Source: Flavobacterium litorale
Lineage (GTDB): Bacteria > Bacteroidota > Bacteroidia > Flavobacteriales > Flavobacteriaceae
Reading direction: 5' to 3'
NCBI RefSeq assembly: GCF_019613795.1
Contig: NZ_CP080429.1
Span: 2,344,501 to 2,408,500, forward strand
Length of the DNA stretch: 64,000 nt
Of the stretch, positions 34,882 to 44,490 are shown piece by piece; the first letter of the stretch is position 1, and every line of letters begins with the position of its first letter. The position numbers were made by a program, and so were the translations under genes. Below the pieces are notes generated by a model, which saw nothing but the letters and a program-made list of their open reading frames with translations, was not told the DNA's origin and ran no database searches.

Positions 34882-35642
34882 TAATTATTTATGTTATTTT
34901 CCTAATGCTCTTTATGGGTATTGTGCTCCTCCTATTCTTTTATTTCTCGAAAAAGAAAATTGTACAAAAAGAACTTGAAAAAAAAGACTTAGAACTCGAC
35001 TACCAAAAAGAGTTATTACAAACAACATTATTAGTACAAGAAGAAGAAAGGCAACGTATTGCCCGTGATTTGCATGATGATATTAGCTCAAAACTAAATA
35101 TTGTCTCATTAAACAGTCATTTACTTACTACGCCAGACTTGAATGAGAAGGAAGTTACAGAAATAACTGATAATATTATTAATTTAGTGGGTAAAGCACT
35201 AGAAAATTCCCGTAAAATTGCCCACGATTTACTCCCCCCTGTGCTGGAAAAATTTGGATTGAATGCAGGATTGGAGGAGTTGTGTTACGAATATAATAGC
35301 AACAAAATTACTACTGTAGATTACGAGAATAGAGCTTCTTTTGAGGGTATTGAACCTAACAAGCAATTGCATATCTTTCGTATTGTACAAGAACTTATCA
35401 ATAACTCGGTAAGGCACGGAAAAGCATCTAAAATATCCGTACTATTTAAAGAAACAAATAATGGAATACGTTGCGATTATATTGATAACGGAAAGGGGTT
35501 TGATACTGAGGATATAAAGAATAAAAAAGGACTTGGCATGAAAAATATAGAGAGTAGAGTATTTTTCCTGAACGGTTCATTAACTATCGATTCTGTAATA
35601 AATAAAGGAACTCACATTAGCTTTAATTTTAGCAACCTATGA
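34833..35642 (+). CDS. Sensor histidine kinase, NarX/HisKA_3 type
   Basis: A 269-residue kinase with one membrane helix near the N-terminus (IIIIYVIFLMLFMGIVLLLFF). A coiled coil (KKIVQKELEKKDLELDYQKE) leads to the HisKA_3 phosphoacceptor His81 in RIARDLHDDISSKLN and an HATPase domain with ELINNSVRHG and the DNGKGFD and GLGMKNIESR motifs. It has no extracellular sensor domain of its own, so the overlapping membrane protein may sense. Two starts are possible (34833 or 34839). Its stop overlaps the response-regulator start by 4 bp (ATGA). Confidence 0.92.
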   Translation: MGMESNVLPESNEAGIIIIYVIFLMLFMGIVLLLFFYFSKKKIVQKELEKKDLELDYQKELLQTTLLVQEEERQRIARDLHDDISSKLNIVSLNSHLLTTPDLNEKEVTEITDNIINLVGKALENSRKIAHDLLPPVLEKFGLNAGLEELCYEYNSNKITTVDYENRASFEGIEPNKQLHIFRIVQELINNSVRHGKASKISVLFKETNNGIRCDYIDNGKGFDTEDIKNKKGLGMKNIESRVFFLNGSLTIDSVINKGTHISFNFSNL

Positions 35643-36313
35643 GTAATGTAATAAAAATAGCACTGGCTGACGACGAGGAACTTTTTAGAAAAGGCATTGC
35701 GTTTATGCTACAACGTGAGGAAAATATAGAGGTAATTTTTGAGGCTTCTGATGGAGAAGAGCTCATAAAGCTACTCCAACAAAACGATGTACCTGATATT
35801 ATAATAATGGACTTAAAAATGCCTAACCTTAATGGCGTAGAGGCAACGAAAATTGTTCGAAATAAATATCCTGATATTAAGGTAATAGCCTTAACTAGCT
35901 ACAATACAAAATCGTTTATTGCTAACATGATAGATGTAGGAGCAGTATCGTACGTAATGAAAAATACAACGCCAAAAGAGTTATTAACTACAATAAATGA
36001 AGTAGAAAAAGTAGGCTACTACTATAACGAAGAAGTTATGAAGGTGGTGCAGGAATACCTAATAGCACCCAACAAAAAAGTAAAAAGCCGTTTTGATGGC
36101 GAACAACTTACCAAAAGGGAAATAGAGATATTAAAACTAATATGCAAACAATACAGTGGGCAAGAAATTGCCGATAAACTCTACCTTAGTGTACGTACCG
36201 TAGAGGGGCACCGCAATAACTTACTCCGTAAAACGGAATGTAAAAATATGGTAGGCTTAATTATATATGCCATCCAAAATGATTTTGTGAGTGTTGAAAA
36301 CCTTTCTGAATAA
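35639..36313 (+). CDS. NarL/LuxR-family response regulator
   Basis: A 224-residue regulator: receiver domain with acidic pocket ADDEE, phosphoacceptor Asp58 in IIMDLKMPNLNG and Lys in YVMKNTTP, and a C-terminal LuxR-type helix-turn-helix (LTKREIEILKLICKQYSGQE then LYLSVRTVEGHRNNLLRK). It is the cognate partner of the upstream kinase by 4-bp overlap. Target genes are unknown; the preceding membrane protein and 111-aa gene are candidates. Confidence 0.94.
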   Translation: MSNVIKIALADDEELFRKGIAFMLQREENIEVIFEASDGEELIKLLQQNDVPDIIIMDLKMPNLNGVEATKIVRNKYPDIKVIALTSYNTKSFIANMIDVGAVSYVMKNTTPKELLTTINEVEKVGYYYNEEVMKVVQEYLIAPNKKVKSRFDGEQLTKREIEILKLICKQYSGQEIADKLYLSVRTVEGHRNNLLRKTECKNMVGLIIYAIQNDFVSVENLSE

Positions 36314-36324
36314 TTACTTTGGCA

Positions 36325-37764
36325 CTACGCTGTAACGCGTTTGGTACCTACCGATTGAAAAACAGCAAATGCTAGTGCCGAGACTACAATACCAAAAAAA
36401 TTAGCATCAAGTTCATAAGGGAGCTTTACCTGAGTAAGGATTAAAACTAACGTAGTAGTACCCCCGCCAATCATGGCTGCCATAGCTGCAAGCGACGATG
36501 GTTTTTTTAATAACAACATACCCAGCACAGGCACTAATAAACCCGACACCATAAAAGCATAGGAGTATAACATAAGCTCCAGCACATTTTGCATGTGTGT
36601 GGCTATTAAAACAGCTACTGCGCCTATAAATAATGTTATTATCTGGGAGTGTTTAATAGTATCGTACTTTTGTTTTCCTTTAAAGAAACCTAAAATATCA
36701 GTAGAAAAATTACCTGATGCTGCCATAAGGCAACTATCTGCTGTAGACATGATTGCCGAAAAATAAGCCGATAGCATTAATCCCATTAAGCCTACAGGCA
36801 ATATACTCCGTAAAAACAAAGGTAAACCAAGTTCAGAATCCATCACTACGCCAGGTGCATAACCAATTTCGGTAAACATACCTTGCTCATATCCTACACG
36901 TGCAAATAAACCTAGTGCAATGCCCATAAATGCCATTATAGGCCACTCAAATAATCCTGCTATACGCCATGCCTTTTTAGCCGTTTTTTCATCCTTACAA
37001 GCATATATCCGTTGGTATAATGACATACCTACAAACCAAACGGGAACAATGGTAATTATCCAATTAAAAAACTGTACAAAAGTTATATTGGTAAGCGACA
37101 TAAAACTGCTGGGTAGCGTACTGCTAATAGCTTCCCAACCCCCAATATGAATGTAACCTATAGGAATACCAATACCAATAAGCCCAGCCATTAAAATAAT
37201 CCACTGTATTGTATCGGTATAAATAACCGCTTTAATACCTCCTACCGCCGTATATACTATAGCAATAACCCCCATTATTAGTATAGCATTAAATATTGAT
37301 ATGGATGGGAAGGTTGCCGATGCTAATTTTGCACCTGCTAGTATTTGCGAACTTGTAAACCCAATATAACCAACTAACGATATAAAACCAGCTACCAAAG
37401 CTACTTTGGCATTATACCGAAAGGCTAAAGATTGCGGAAAGGTTAAAAACTGGTGCTTTTTTGCAATAGGGTATATTTTAGGAATCAATACTACTGCACT
37501 TATCCATGCGCCAAGTAGCCCTGTAAAAAGCATCCAACTACCCGATAATCCCATTACAAAGCCCAAACCGCCTAATCCGATAGAGAACCCGCCACCAACA
37601 TCGGTAGCTACTACGGATAAACCAATATGCCCTGCCGACATACCTCTACCACCAACATAATAATCTTCTTTAGATTTATTCTGTTTCATAAAGTAGAATC
37701 CTATGCCGAGCATTGCTACTAAATAAACAATAAAAATAATGAGGTCTATATAATGTATATCCAT
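36325..37764 (-). CDS. Sodium:solute symporter (SSS family)
   Basis: A 479-residue transporter with about 13 membrane helices. SSS features include the start IDLIIFIVYLVAMLGIGFYF, KSKEDYYVGGRGMSAGHIGLS-type segment (read at about 30-50), YTAVGGIKAVIYTD and SAYFSAIMSTADSCLMAASG, which forms part of the Na2 site. It couples sodium to uptake of a small organic solute that cannot be named. It converges with the two-component operon with 11 bp between stop codons and no obvious terminator. Confidence 0.92.
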   Translation of the reverse strand: MDIHYIDLIIFIVYLVAMLGIGFYFMKQNKSKEDYYVGGRGMSAGHIGLSVVATDVGGGFSIGLGGLGFVMGLSGSWMLFTGLLGAWISAVVLIPKIYPIAKKHQFLTFPQSLAFRYNAKVALVAGFISLVGYIGFTSSQILAGAKLASATFPSISIFNAILIMGVIAIVYTAVGGIKAVIYTDTIQWIILMAGLIGIGIPIGYIHIGGWEAISSTLPSSFMSLTNITFVQFFNWIITIVPVWFVGMSLYQRIYACKDEKTAKKAWRIAGLFEWPIMAFMGIALGLFARVGYEQGMFTEIGYAPGVVMDSELGLPLFLRSILPVGLMGLMLSAYFSAIMSTADSCLMAASGNFSTDILGFFKGKQKYDTIKHSQIITLFIGAVAVLIATHMQNVLELMLYSYAFMVSGLLVPVLGMLLLKKPSSLAAMAAMIGGGTTTLVLILTQVKLPYELDANFFGIVVSALAFAVFQSVGTKRVTA

Positions 37765-37832
37765 AAATGGGGTTTGTGGTAATATGCGGCAGCAAAGATA
37801 TAAAAGTTAAACTCCTACGCTACTATATACGT

Positions 37833-37869
37833 AAATAACCCGTTACAGGTAAACTGCAACGGGTTATTT
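37833..37869 (-). terminator. Hairpin after the 147-aa secreted protein gene
   Basis: AAATAACCCGTT and AACGGGTTATTT are perfect 12-bp arms around a 13-nt loop. It lies between that gene's stop (37892) and the symporter start. The U-tract is weak, so it may be a leaky terminator or processing hairpin. Confidence 0.6.
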
Positions 37870-37891
37870 GTGTGTTTGTTATACCAAACTA

Positions 37892-38335
37892 CTACTGTAG
37901 TTTGTAGGCTTTGTATATAGTAACTTCGTAGCTGTACTTCCCTAAAAACAGATGTAATGTAGAACCATCTGGGGCATACCAGGCTAAATTAATTTTCGAT
38001 TTTTGTTGTTGTATTGCATTGTGCAATTCCTGTGGCGAGTCGCTCTTATTACTTCCTGTTTCAACACTTTTGTACACATCGGGCTTTTCAATAAATAGCC
38101 TGTTTTTAACCAACATTTGTTGGGTTATGTCCATGGCATCTTCTACACCCTGTGCCGTTAGCGGAAATTTCATGGTTACATCTTGCGTATTGCCTAATCG
38201 TAACCAATCATGATAAATAGCTTTATTGGCATTAAAAGTACCCTCTACCTTTATGCTAGCACTACCAAACGATTGTGCCTGAAGGGTGAATCCAAACACC
38301 AAAAATAACATACTCAAATACATTTTCATTTTCAT
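37892..38335 (-). CDS. Small exported protein, 147 aa, unknown
   Basis: A 147-residue protein with a signal peptide (LSMLFLVFGFTLQAQ) and a mature part of about 125 residues, with SASIKVEGTFNANKAIYHDWL and LFLGKYSYEVTIYKAYKLQ. No family is recognised. A periplasmic or outer-membrane-associated role is inferred from the signal alone. Three in-frame ATGs (38335, 38329, 38323) could start it. Confidence 0.7.
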   Translation of the reverse strand: MKMKMYLSMLFLVFGFTLQAQSFGSASIKVEGTFNANKAIYHDWLRLGNTQDVTMKFPLTAQGVEDAMDITQQMLVKNRLFIEKPDVYKSVETGSNKSDSPQELHNAIQQQKSKINLAWYAPDGSTLHLFLGKYSYEVTIYKAYKLQ

Positions 38336-38481
38336 ACTATCTTGTTTTTAAATTTCAGATTACCACTAAATTAGTAATTCTGAAAGTGAATTTTTATAAA
38401 TAAATCATAAAACTAAAACAATAATATATTAATAAAAACGTAACGGTTAAGTACTATAGCTTTATAATAAGTAACTGCTGT

Positions 38482-39756
38482 TTAAAAAACAAAAATTGGT
38501 CTTTCGCTCATCATTTCATTTACTTCATCGGCTACAGCTTCAATAACTTCTTCGTTAGTATGGTCAGCAATAACCCTGTCTATTAAGGTTACAATAGTTT
38601 CCATGTCGGTTTCTACAAGACCACGAGTAGTAATGGCTGCGGTACCTACACGAATACCCGATGTTACAAATGGCGATTTATCGTCGAACGGAACCATGTT
38701 CTTATTTACAGTTATTTCTGCTTTAACTAGTGCGTTTTCAGCTTCTTTACCTGAAATATTTTTATTTCTAAGGTCAATAAGCATCATATGATTATCTGTA
38801 CCTCCCGATATAATATCATAACCTCTTTTTACAAATGCTGCTGCCATAGCTTTAGCATTTTTTTGTACCTGCATCATGTAGTTAAAAAACTCATCTTGTA
38901 ATGCTTCGCCGAAGGCTACTGCTTTAGCTGCAATAATATGCTCTAATGGTCCGCCCTGGTTGCCTGGAAATACTCCAGAATCCAATAAGGACGACATCAT
39001 GCGTACATTTCCTTTTGGTGTCTTTAATCCAAACGGATTTTCAAAATCTTTACCCATTAATATCATACCGCCTCTTGGTCCGCGTAAGGTTTTGTGTGTA
39101 GTAGTGGTAATAATATGGCAATGTGGTACAGGGTCGTTTAATAACCCTTTGGCTATAAGCCCCGAGGGGTGCGATATATCGGCAAGCAAAATAGCACCAA
39201 CACTATCGGCTATTACTCTAAAGCGTTCAAAATCCATATCACGCGAATACGCTGATGCTCCTGCAATTATCATTTTCGGTTGCTCTTGCTCTGCTATTTC
39301 CTGTATTTTATCGTAATTAAGCACACCCGTTTCTTTTTCTACGCCGTAAAAAACAGGATTGTATAGTTTTCCTGAAAAGTTAACGGGCGAACCGTGTGTT
39401 AAATGCCCACCGTGCGAAAGGTCGAAACCCAGTATTTTATCGCCTGGTTTTAAACAAGCTGCAAAAACGGCTGTATTGGCTTGCGACCCTGAGTGGGGTT
39501 GCACATTGGCATACTCAGCACCAAAAAGCGTTTTAGCCCTATCTATAGCTATTTGCTCAATTACATCCACTACTTCACATCCGCCATAATACCGCTTACC
39601 AGGATACCCCTCGGCATACTTGTTGGTTAATACAGAACCTGCCGCTTCCAACACTTGGTCGCTAACAAAATTTTCTGATGCAATTAGTTCCAATCCGTGT
39701 ATTTGCCTGTCCTGTTCTTGCAGTATCAGGTCGAAAATTTGTTCGTCGCGTTGCAT
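38482..39756 (-). CDS. glyA: Serine hydroxymethyltransferase
   Basis: A 424-residue PLP enzyme converting serine and tetrahydrofolate to glycine and methylene-THF. Visible signatures are [48 protein letters not shown], the His/Asp motif [13 protein letters not shown] and the PLP lysine motif [14 protein letters not shown] near residue 223. Length and order are normal. It is divergent from fahA across a 109-bp region that carries a promoter in each direction. Confidence 0.97.
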   Translation of the reverse strand: MQRDEQIFDLILQEQDRQIHGLELIASENFVSDQVLEAAGSVLTNKYAEGYPGKRYYGGCEVVDVIEQIAIDRAKTLFGAEYANVQPHSGSQANTAVFAACLKPGDKILGFDLSHGGHLTHGSPVNFSGKLYNPVFYGVEKETGVLNYDKIQEIAEQEQPKMIIAGASAYSRDMDFERFRVIADSVGAILLADISHPSGLIAKGLLNDPVPHCHIITTTTHKTLRGPRGGMILMGKDFENPFGLKTPKGNVRMMSSLLDSGVFPGNQGGPLEHIIAAKAVAFGEALQDEFFNYMMQVQKNAKAMAAAFVKRGYDIISGGTDNHMMLIDLRNKNISGKEAENALVKAEITVNKNMVPFDDKSPFVTSGIRVGTAAITTRGLVETDMETIVTLIDRVIADHTNEEVIEAVADEVNEMMSERPIFVF

Positions 39757-39782
39757 TTTATATTTTTTTGTTAATTTGCTGT

Positions 39783-39790
39783 CAAAAATA
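39783..39790 (-). promoter_or_regulatory. -7 box TATTTTTG of glyA
   Basis: A full TAnnTTTG match on the minus strand, 26 bp before the glyA ATG. No TTG at ideal spacing was found. Confidence 0.5.
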
Positions 39791-39800
39791 CAAAAAAAGG

Positions 39801-39831
39801 TTGGGTAAAACCATTCGGAAAACTATATTTG
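39801..39831 (+). promoter_or_regulatory. Flavobacterial promoter of fahA (TTG-N20-TATATTTG)
   Basis: TTG at 39801-39803 and TATATTTG at 39824-39831 are separated by 20 bp, matching the Bacteroidota -33/-7 consensus in both elements and in spacing. The leader would be about 30 nt. Confidence 0.75.
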
Positions 39832-39865
39832 ATAACTGATTTAATACAACAAACAAACTAAAAAT

Positions 39866-41149
39866 ATGCCACTAAGAGCGAACGACCCAACTAGAAAATG
39901 TTGGCTGGAAGTACCTGAAAATAGCGACTTCCCGATACAGAATATCCCTTTTGGAGTTTTTATAACTAAAGATGATGTTGTTACTATAGGTACACGTATA
40001 GGTGACTATGCTATAGACCTTGGTGCTTTGCAACAAATGAACTACTTTGAGGGTATTGAACTTACAGACGATATGTTCATGCAAGATACATTGAACGACT
40101 TTATATCGGACGGTAAAAAGACATGGCGATTGGTACGAAACCGTATTGCTGAGCTTTTTGATGCTACCAACCCTAAACTCAGAGATAATGCTAAGCACAG
40201 AGAGGTAGTTATATTTAACCTTGAAGATGTAGAAATGCAGTTGCCTGTACTTATTGGCGATTATACAGATTTTTATTCGAGTAAAGAGCATGCTACCAAT
40301 GTTGGTAAAATGTTCCGCGACCCAGAAAATGCGTTATTGCCTAACTGGTTGCATATACCTGTGGGGTATCATGGTAGATCGTCTACTATAGTACCATCAG
40401 GTATTCCAGTACATCGCCCACACGGGCAAACATTGCCTCCTGGAAATGACACCCCTATTTTTGGTCCTTCAAAATTAGTGGACTTTGAACTTGAAATGGG
40501 CTTTATTACTACGGACTCGAACATTATGGGCGAACCAATACCCGTAGATGAAGCAGAGCAGCATATTTTTGGTATGGTGTTGTTTAACGACTGGAGTGCA
40601 CGCGATATACAAAAGTGGGAATATGTACCGCTAGGTCCATTCCTCGCTAAAAACTTTGCATCGTCAATGTCGCCATGGATTGTAACCCTTGATGCCTTAG
40701 AACCTTTTCGTACGGAAGGACCTGAGCAAGAGCCTACACCATTGGAATACTTACAGCAAGAAGGAAAGCATGCTTTTGATATAAAATTACAGGTAGCACT
40801 ACAGCCCGAAGGTGGTAACGAAAATGTTATTTGCAACTCCAACTTTAAGTACATGTATTGGAGTATGTCGCAACAACTAGCGCACCATACTGTAAACGGA
40901 TGCCGTGTTAACAGTGGCGACCTTATGGGTAGTGGTACCATATCGGGACCTACACCCGATAGTTTTGGTTCTATGTTAGAATTAAGCTGGGGTGGTAAAC
41001 AACCGCTAACACTAGATGATGGTACAGAGCGTAAATTTATTAACGATAACGATACTGTTATTATGCGTGGCTATTGCCAAAACGATAATGTTAGAATTGG
41101 TTTTGGAGAAGTAAGCAGTAAACTACTACCCGCCTATAGTAAAAGGTAA
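39866..41149 (+). CDS. fahA: Fumarylacetoacetase
   Basis: A 427-residue enzyme that hydrolyses fumarylacetoacetate to fumarate and acetoacetate, the last step of tyrosine degradation. It has the long FAH form: an N-terminal SH3-like domain (FPIQNIPFGVFI), then the catalytic domain with DYTDFYSSKEHATNVGKMF, PVGYHGRSSTIV, LDFELEMGF-type metal ligands (VDFELEMGF) and LFNDWSARDIQKWEYVPLGP. The other tyrosine-pathway genes are not adjacent. It has a good promoter and a clear terminator, so it is a single-gene unit. Confidence 0.96.
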   Translation: MPLRANDPTRKCWLEVPENSDFPIQNIPFGVFITKDDVVTIGTRIGDYAIDLGALQQMNYFEGIELTDDMFMQDTLNDFISDGKKTWRLVRNRIAELFDATNPKLRDNAKHREVVIFNLEDVEMQLPVLIGDYTDFYSSKEHATNVGKMFRDPENALLPNWLHIPVGYHGRSSTIVPSGIPVHRPHGQTLPPGNDTPIFGPSKLVDFELEMGFITTDSNIMGEPIPVDEAEQHIFGMVLFNDWSARDIQKWEYVPLGPFLAKNFASSMSPWIVTLDALEPFRTEGPEQEPTPLEYLQQEGKHAFDIKLQVALQPEGGNENVICNSNFKYMYWSMSQQLAHHTVNGCRVNSGDLMGSGTISGPTPDSFGSMLELSWGGKQPLTLDDGTERKFINDNDTVIMRGYCQNDNVRIGFGEVSSKLLPAYSKR

Positions 41150-41173
41150 TATTTTAAAAATTACTGTATATAG

Positions 41174-41206
41174 AAAAAGCCCTTTATATTGTAAAGGGCT
41201 TTTTTA
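41174..41206. terminator. Bidirectional terminator between fahA and smpB
   Basis: AAAAAGCCCTTTA and AAAGGGCTTTTTT pair around a short loop. It lies 25 bp after the fahA stop and 3 bp beyond the smpB stop. Confidence 0.85.
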
Positions 41207-41208
41207 TT

Positions 41209-41664
41209 TTAATTGTATGCTTTTTTAATCCTATCCAAATCACGTTTAGTATCGCGTTCTTTCATAGTTTCACGCTTATCGTAATTTTTCTTACCACGGC
41301 AAAGCCCTATTTCTAATTTTGCCAATCCTTTTTCGTTAGTAAACAAACGTAACGGGATTATGGTTAAACCTTTATTCTGAACACTTTTTTGCAAACTTTT
41401 TAGTTCTTTTTTATTTAAGAGTAGTTTACGTTCGGTTTTAGGCGCATGTCTAAAATTTTGGCTGTACGCGTAAATTTCGATATTGGTATTAATAGCAAAA
41501 AGCTCGTGCCCCTGAAATTCGCAAAAACTTTCGGCTATAGAGGCTTTGCCCATCCGAATGGATTTTATTTCGGAGCCTGCCAATACAATTCCCGCAGTAT
41601 ATTTATCTAGGATTTCGTATTCAAACCTAGCTTTTCTATTTAATATGTTTACTGTTTTTTGCAT
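41209..41664 (-). CDS. smpB: SsrA-binding protein SmpB
   Basis: A 151-residue protein that delivers tmRNA to stalled ribosomes. Family motifs: NRKARFEYEILDKYTAGIVL, GSEIKSIRMGKASIAESF, and the C-terminal basic helix KKNYDKRETMKERDTKRDL. The ATG at 41664 is chosen over one at 41685 because MQKTVNILNRKA is the family start and because the promoter -7 box (41673-41680) lies inside the longer version. This leaves a leader of only a few nucleotides. The tmRNA gene itself is not in the window. Confidence 0.95.
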   Translation of the reverse strand: MQKTVNILNRKARFEYEILDKYTAGIVLAGSEIKSIRMGKASIAESFCEFQGHELFAINTNIEIYAYSQNFRHAPKTERKLLLNKKELKSLQKSVQNKGLTIIPLRLFTNEKGLAKLEIGLCRGKKNYDKRETMKERDTKRDLDRIKKAYN

Positions 41665-41672
41665 AAGGAGTG

Positions 41673-41702
41673 CAAAGTTACGCAAATTGTTTTATGTGCC
41701 AA
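41673..41702 (-). promoter_or_regulatory. Flavobacterial promoter of smpB (TTG-N19-TAACTTTG)
   Basis: On the minus strand TTG (41702-41700) and TAACTTTG (41680-41673) are separated by 19 bp, matching consensus and spacing. The start codon begins only 8 bp beyond the -7 box. Confidence 0.7.
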
Positions 41703-41727
41703 TAACGGGTATAGCATCAAAATTGTA

Positions 41728-43245
41728 TTAAGCCTCAGGTTTGCCCTTCCACCTTTTAATAATATTGGTAAAAAAGTACATAAATACTATAAACAATAGT
41801 ACGTTTGTATAAAAAACTAGCGTTGGATTATCATCCAACCAGTGGAGTATGCCGTATTCTTCTTTTATATTTGAATCGTACCTGTTAACATAAGTTAGTG
41901 AAGTCAAAAACGCATATATTGCTGGTATTAGCCAAGGCAATAGCCACAGTAAACTATTTAGTACTGTAGCTGTATTTTTTTTGGAAGGAGATTTATAAGT
42001 ATTGAAATAGTAATATACTAATGCCCCTATTATTATTAATGCCCAGAAAAGCGAATATAAACTACCTAATGATAATATAGCAGATAGTACACCTGTTAGT
42101 AGCGCCAATATACCTACTGAAACCAAAGCAATTAGCCAACTTCTGCCTGAAGTTACCCTGAACGAGAATATGGCTAATGATAGTGATAATGCAAAATAGA
42201 TACTAAATAGTAACGATTGTAAATTGATATTGGGGCTAGTATAAGCCCTAGCTATGTTATTGTATGCCTTATCTATTTGTATAAGTGGTACGTAATGTTT
42301 AGGGTACACAAAGGTTGTATTACCTATTACCTTTATATCGTTTGAAATTGTGTTAAGCTCTAGTTGGTTGTACTGATTAGTTTCAAGTAATGTATTTTGC
42401 CTGCCGTATATATGGTCTCTACGATTATACTCATAACTTTCTATTTTTCCAACTTTAGTGTAATTGGTAAACTCAGGATAATCATAAACCAAATTTAGCC
42501 ATTCATTAGCCGTAATATTACTTTTTAGGTTATGACTATTGGCTATTTTAATAAACTCTTGCATAACCCAACGTACAGAGTCTCTCTGATTTTGAATTAG
42601 CCAATTTTTCACTCTAAAATCGTTAAGAGAATCACGCGTACGATTTTGATACGAAAACCGTTCTATTTTTTTATTTAATAAGGAGTTAATACTATACTGC
42701 CTGTTATTGTATTTACACATAAATGTATCGGTTGTAACAACTACAGTTTTACCATTAATTATTTTTCGGATATTACCGTTATTCTCGTACTTGTAACCTG
42801 CAAATACAGATGCCATACTAATAACATCCAAGCGTTTTGAAAATTCTTGTTCACTAAAATAACTCCGTTTTTTAAAGTCTTTTGCATACAGGTACGAAAC
42901 ACTATAACCACAATTTAGCAAACAAACTGAAAAAATGAGCAACCACTCCTTAAACAAGGATGAGCTGGTTATAGGATAAAATGATTTATAGGCATTATTA
43001 CGGAAATAAAATACCAACCAAATTATGGTTAAAATTATGGCTAATGCTACAGCAAAAAATACAGCTAAAGAAGAGTTGCCATAACCCCAACTGTAAACTT
43101 CAGTAAAATCTACAGCACCATCAACATATCCTACAGCAAAGAATATAATATGTAATAATACCGCTACGGTAAGTACAGGAACAATTCGGATATTCCAAAG
43201 TAATGGGTTAGTAAGTAATAGTTTATGTTGTATTTTATTGAACAT
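41728..43245 (-). CDS. Polytopic membrane protein paired with an ABC ATPase, 505 aa
   Basis: A 505-residue protein with three predicted helices in the first 115 residues, a polar stretch of about 220 residues (roughly 115-345, rich in Asn, Arg and Tyr), and about five helices in the C-terminal part. The polar stretch is probably outside the cytoplasm. No standard permease domain is recognised. It starts 11 bp after the ABC ATPase gene, so it is very likely the membrane partner of that ATPase. Substrate and direction are unknown. Confidence 0.8.
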   Translation of the reverse strand: MFNKIQHKLLLTNPLLWNIRIVPVLTVAVLLHIIFFAVGYVDGAVDFTEVYSWGYGNSSLAVFFAVALAIILTIIWLVFYFRNNAYKSFYPITSSSLFKEWLLIFSVCLLNCGYSVSYLYAKDFKKRSYFSEQEFSKRLDVISMASVFAGYKYENNGNIRKIINGKTVVVTTDTFMCKYNNRQYSINSLLNKKIERFSYQNRTRDSLNDFRVKNWLIQNQRDSVRWVMQEFIKIANSHNLKSNITANEWLNLVYDYPEFTNYTKVGKIESYEYNRRDHIYGRQNTLLETNQYNQLELNTISNDIKVIGNTTFVYPKHYVPLIQIDKAYNNIARAYTSPNINLQSLLFSIYFALSLSLAIFSFRVTSGRSWLIALVSVGILALLTGVLSAILSLGSLYSLFWALIIIGALVYYYFNTYKSPSKKNTATVLNSLLWLLPWLIPAIYAFLTSLTYVNRYDSNIKEEYGILHWLDDNPTLVFYTNVLLFIVFMYFFTNIIKRWKGKPEA

Positions 43246-43256
43246 TGGCTTGAGAA

Positions 43257-44414
43257 TTATGATACAAAAAAGCGGCGTGTAGAGTTGGATATATCTCTGA
43301 AATAAGCAATATCAATTTTATGTTTGATGAGAGTTTGCATAAAATCGTGTACTGTAGTTTCTTCCGAAAAAGTAGCAATAAAAGTACCTCCGTTAAATTG
43401 TATGGATTGTAAATTAATTACCGATAATACTTCGCTAAGCCCACCTTGCCTCCATTTACTTTCAAACTCAATTACTAATGGTGTCACCTCAGCTTCTGTT
43501 GCTGTATTTAATTTTTTATGAAGATTTTTTTGCTGTCCATTTTTAAGAAATATTACCTGATCGGACGTTTTTTCTACTTCATATAGTTGTTGCGAACTTA
43601 AAATAATGCCTACAGGACGAAAAGGCGACTTAGCTATGGCTCTAAAATCCTCCAGTATGGTCTGTTGTGCCAATATATCCAAGTTAGCCAGCGGCTCATC
43701 TATTAATAACACCTTGGGCTTTCGTAATAGCATACGTGCTAACTCAAATCGCATTTTATAACCCGACGAAAGGCTTTTCCAACTGTGGTTTCTGAATTTT
43801 CTTAAGCCTAAGCGAGCTACTATTAACTCGGTAATAAGCTGTATCTCGTGGGGTTTATAGCCGTAGGATGATGCCGTGAATACCAAATTCTCAAACATTG
43901 CGCCACGCCACGTATCAGTACGTTGGGGTATGTACACTAATTGGGTGCGTAAATCGTACAAATCGTTGTACGGGAAGTGGTAATGTACGCCTCCCGAAGT
44001 AGTATGAAGTTCACCACTTAATAAACGTAACAAAGTAGTTTTACCATTACCGTTCTCGCCTACTAACCCTACAATATCGCCCCCATTGAGGTGCAATGTT
44101 ACTGGACCCAACGTAAACGAACCGCCATGGTAAGCTTTTGCAACAGCACGGCACTCCAATATTTTACCATTAGTGCTTATAGGTTTAACGGAAAGCGCTT
44201 TGTGCAATTCGTTGAGCAGCTCGGATAATTTACTTTTTAATTCTACTGACTCAGGGTTGGCATCTATCCAGTTGAGTAAAGCATTGGTCTTACGATAAAA
44301 TACTATCGACTGAGTATCTAAAGTAAAATCAATAATACGTTTTAAAACAAGGCTATAATCTTCAAATTTTAGTAAATCCTGAACCTCTAAATACTGTCTC
44401 TCAAATTCGTTCAT
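43257..44414 (-). CDS. ABC transporter ATP-binding protein with N-terminal helical extension
   Basis: A 385-residue protein. The first 80 residues are helical and not part of the ABC fold (YLEVQDLLKFEDYSLVLKRI, then LSELLNELHKALSV). The ABC domain follows: Walker A GENGNGKTT at 119-127, Q-loop YIPQRTDTW, signature LSSGYKMRFELAR and Walker B KVLLIDEPLANLD. A C-terminal domain of about 90 residues follows. The extension could be a docking or self-interaction domain. The membrane protein gene is 11 bp downstream. Confidence 0.9.
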   Translation of the reverse strand: MNEFERQYLEVQDLLKFEDYSLVLKRIIDFTLDTQSIVFYRKTNALLNWIDANPESVELKSKLSELLNELHKALSVKPISTNGKILECRAVAKAYHGGSFTLGPVTLHLNGGDIVGLVGENGNGKTTLLRLLSGELHTTSGGVHYHFPYNDLYDLRTQLVYIPQRTDTWRGAMFENLVFTASSYGYKPHEIQLITELIVARLGLRKFRNHSWKSLSSGYKMRFELARMLLRKPKVLLIDEPLANLDILAQQTILEDFRAIAKSPFRPVGIILSSQQLYEVEKTSDQVIFLKNGQQKNLHKKLNTATEAEVTPLVIEFESKWRQGGLSEVLSVINLQSIQFNGGTFIATFSEETTVHDFMQTLIKHKIDIAYFRDISNSTRRFFVS

Positions 44415-44490
44415 TGTTGCACATATATCCTTTAAATATAATCAATTTAGTTTGCTGTTTTACATACAATAACAATAGGCCAACGTTAAA

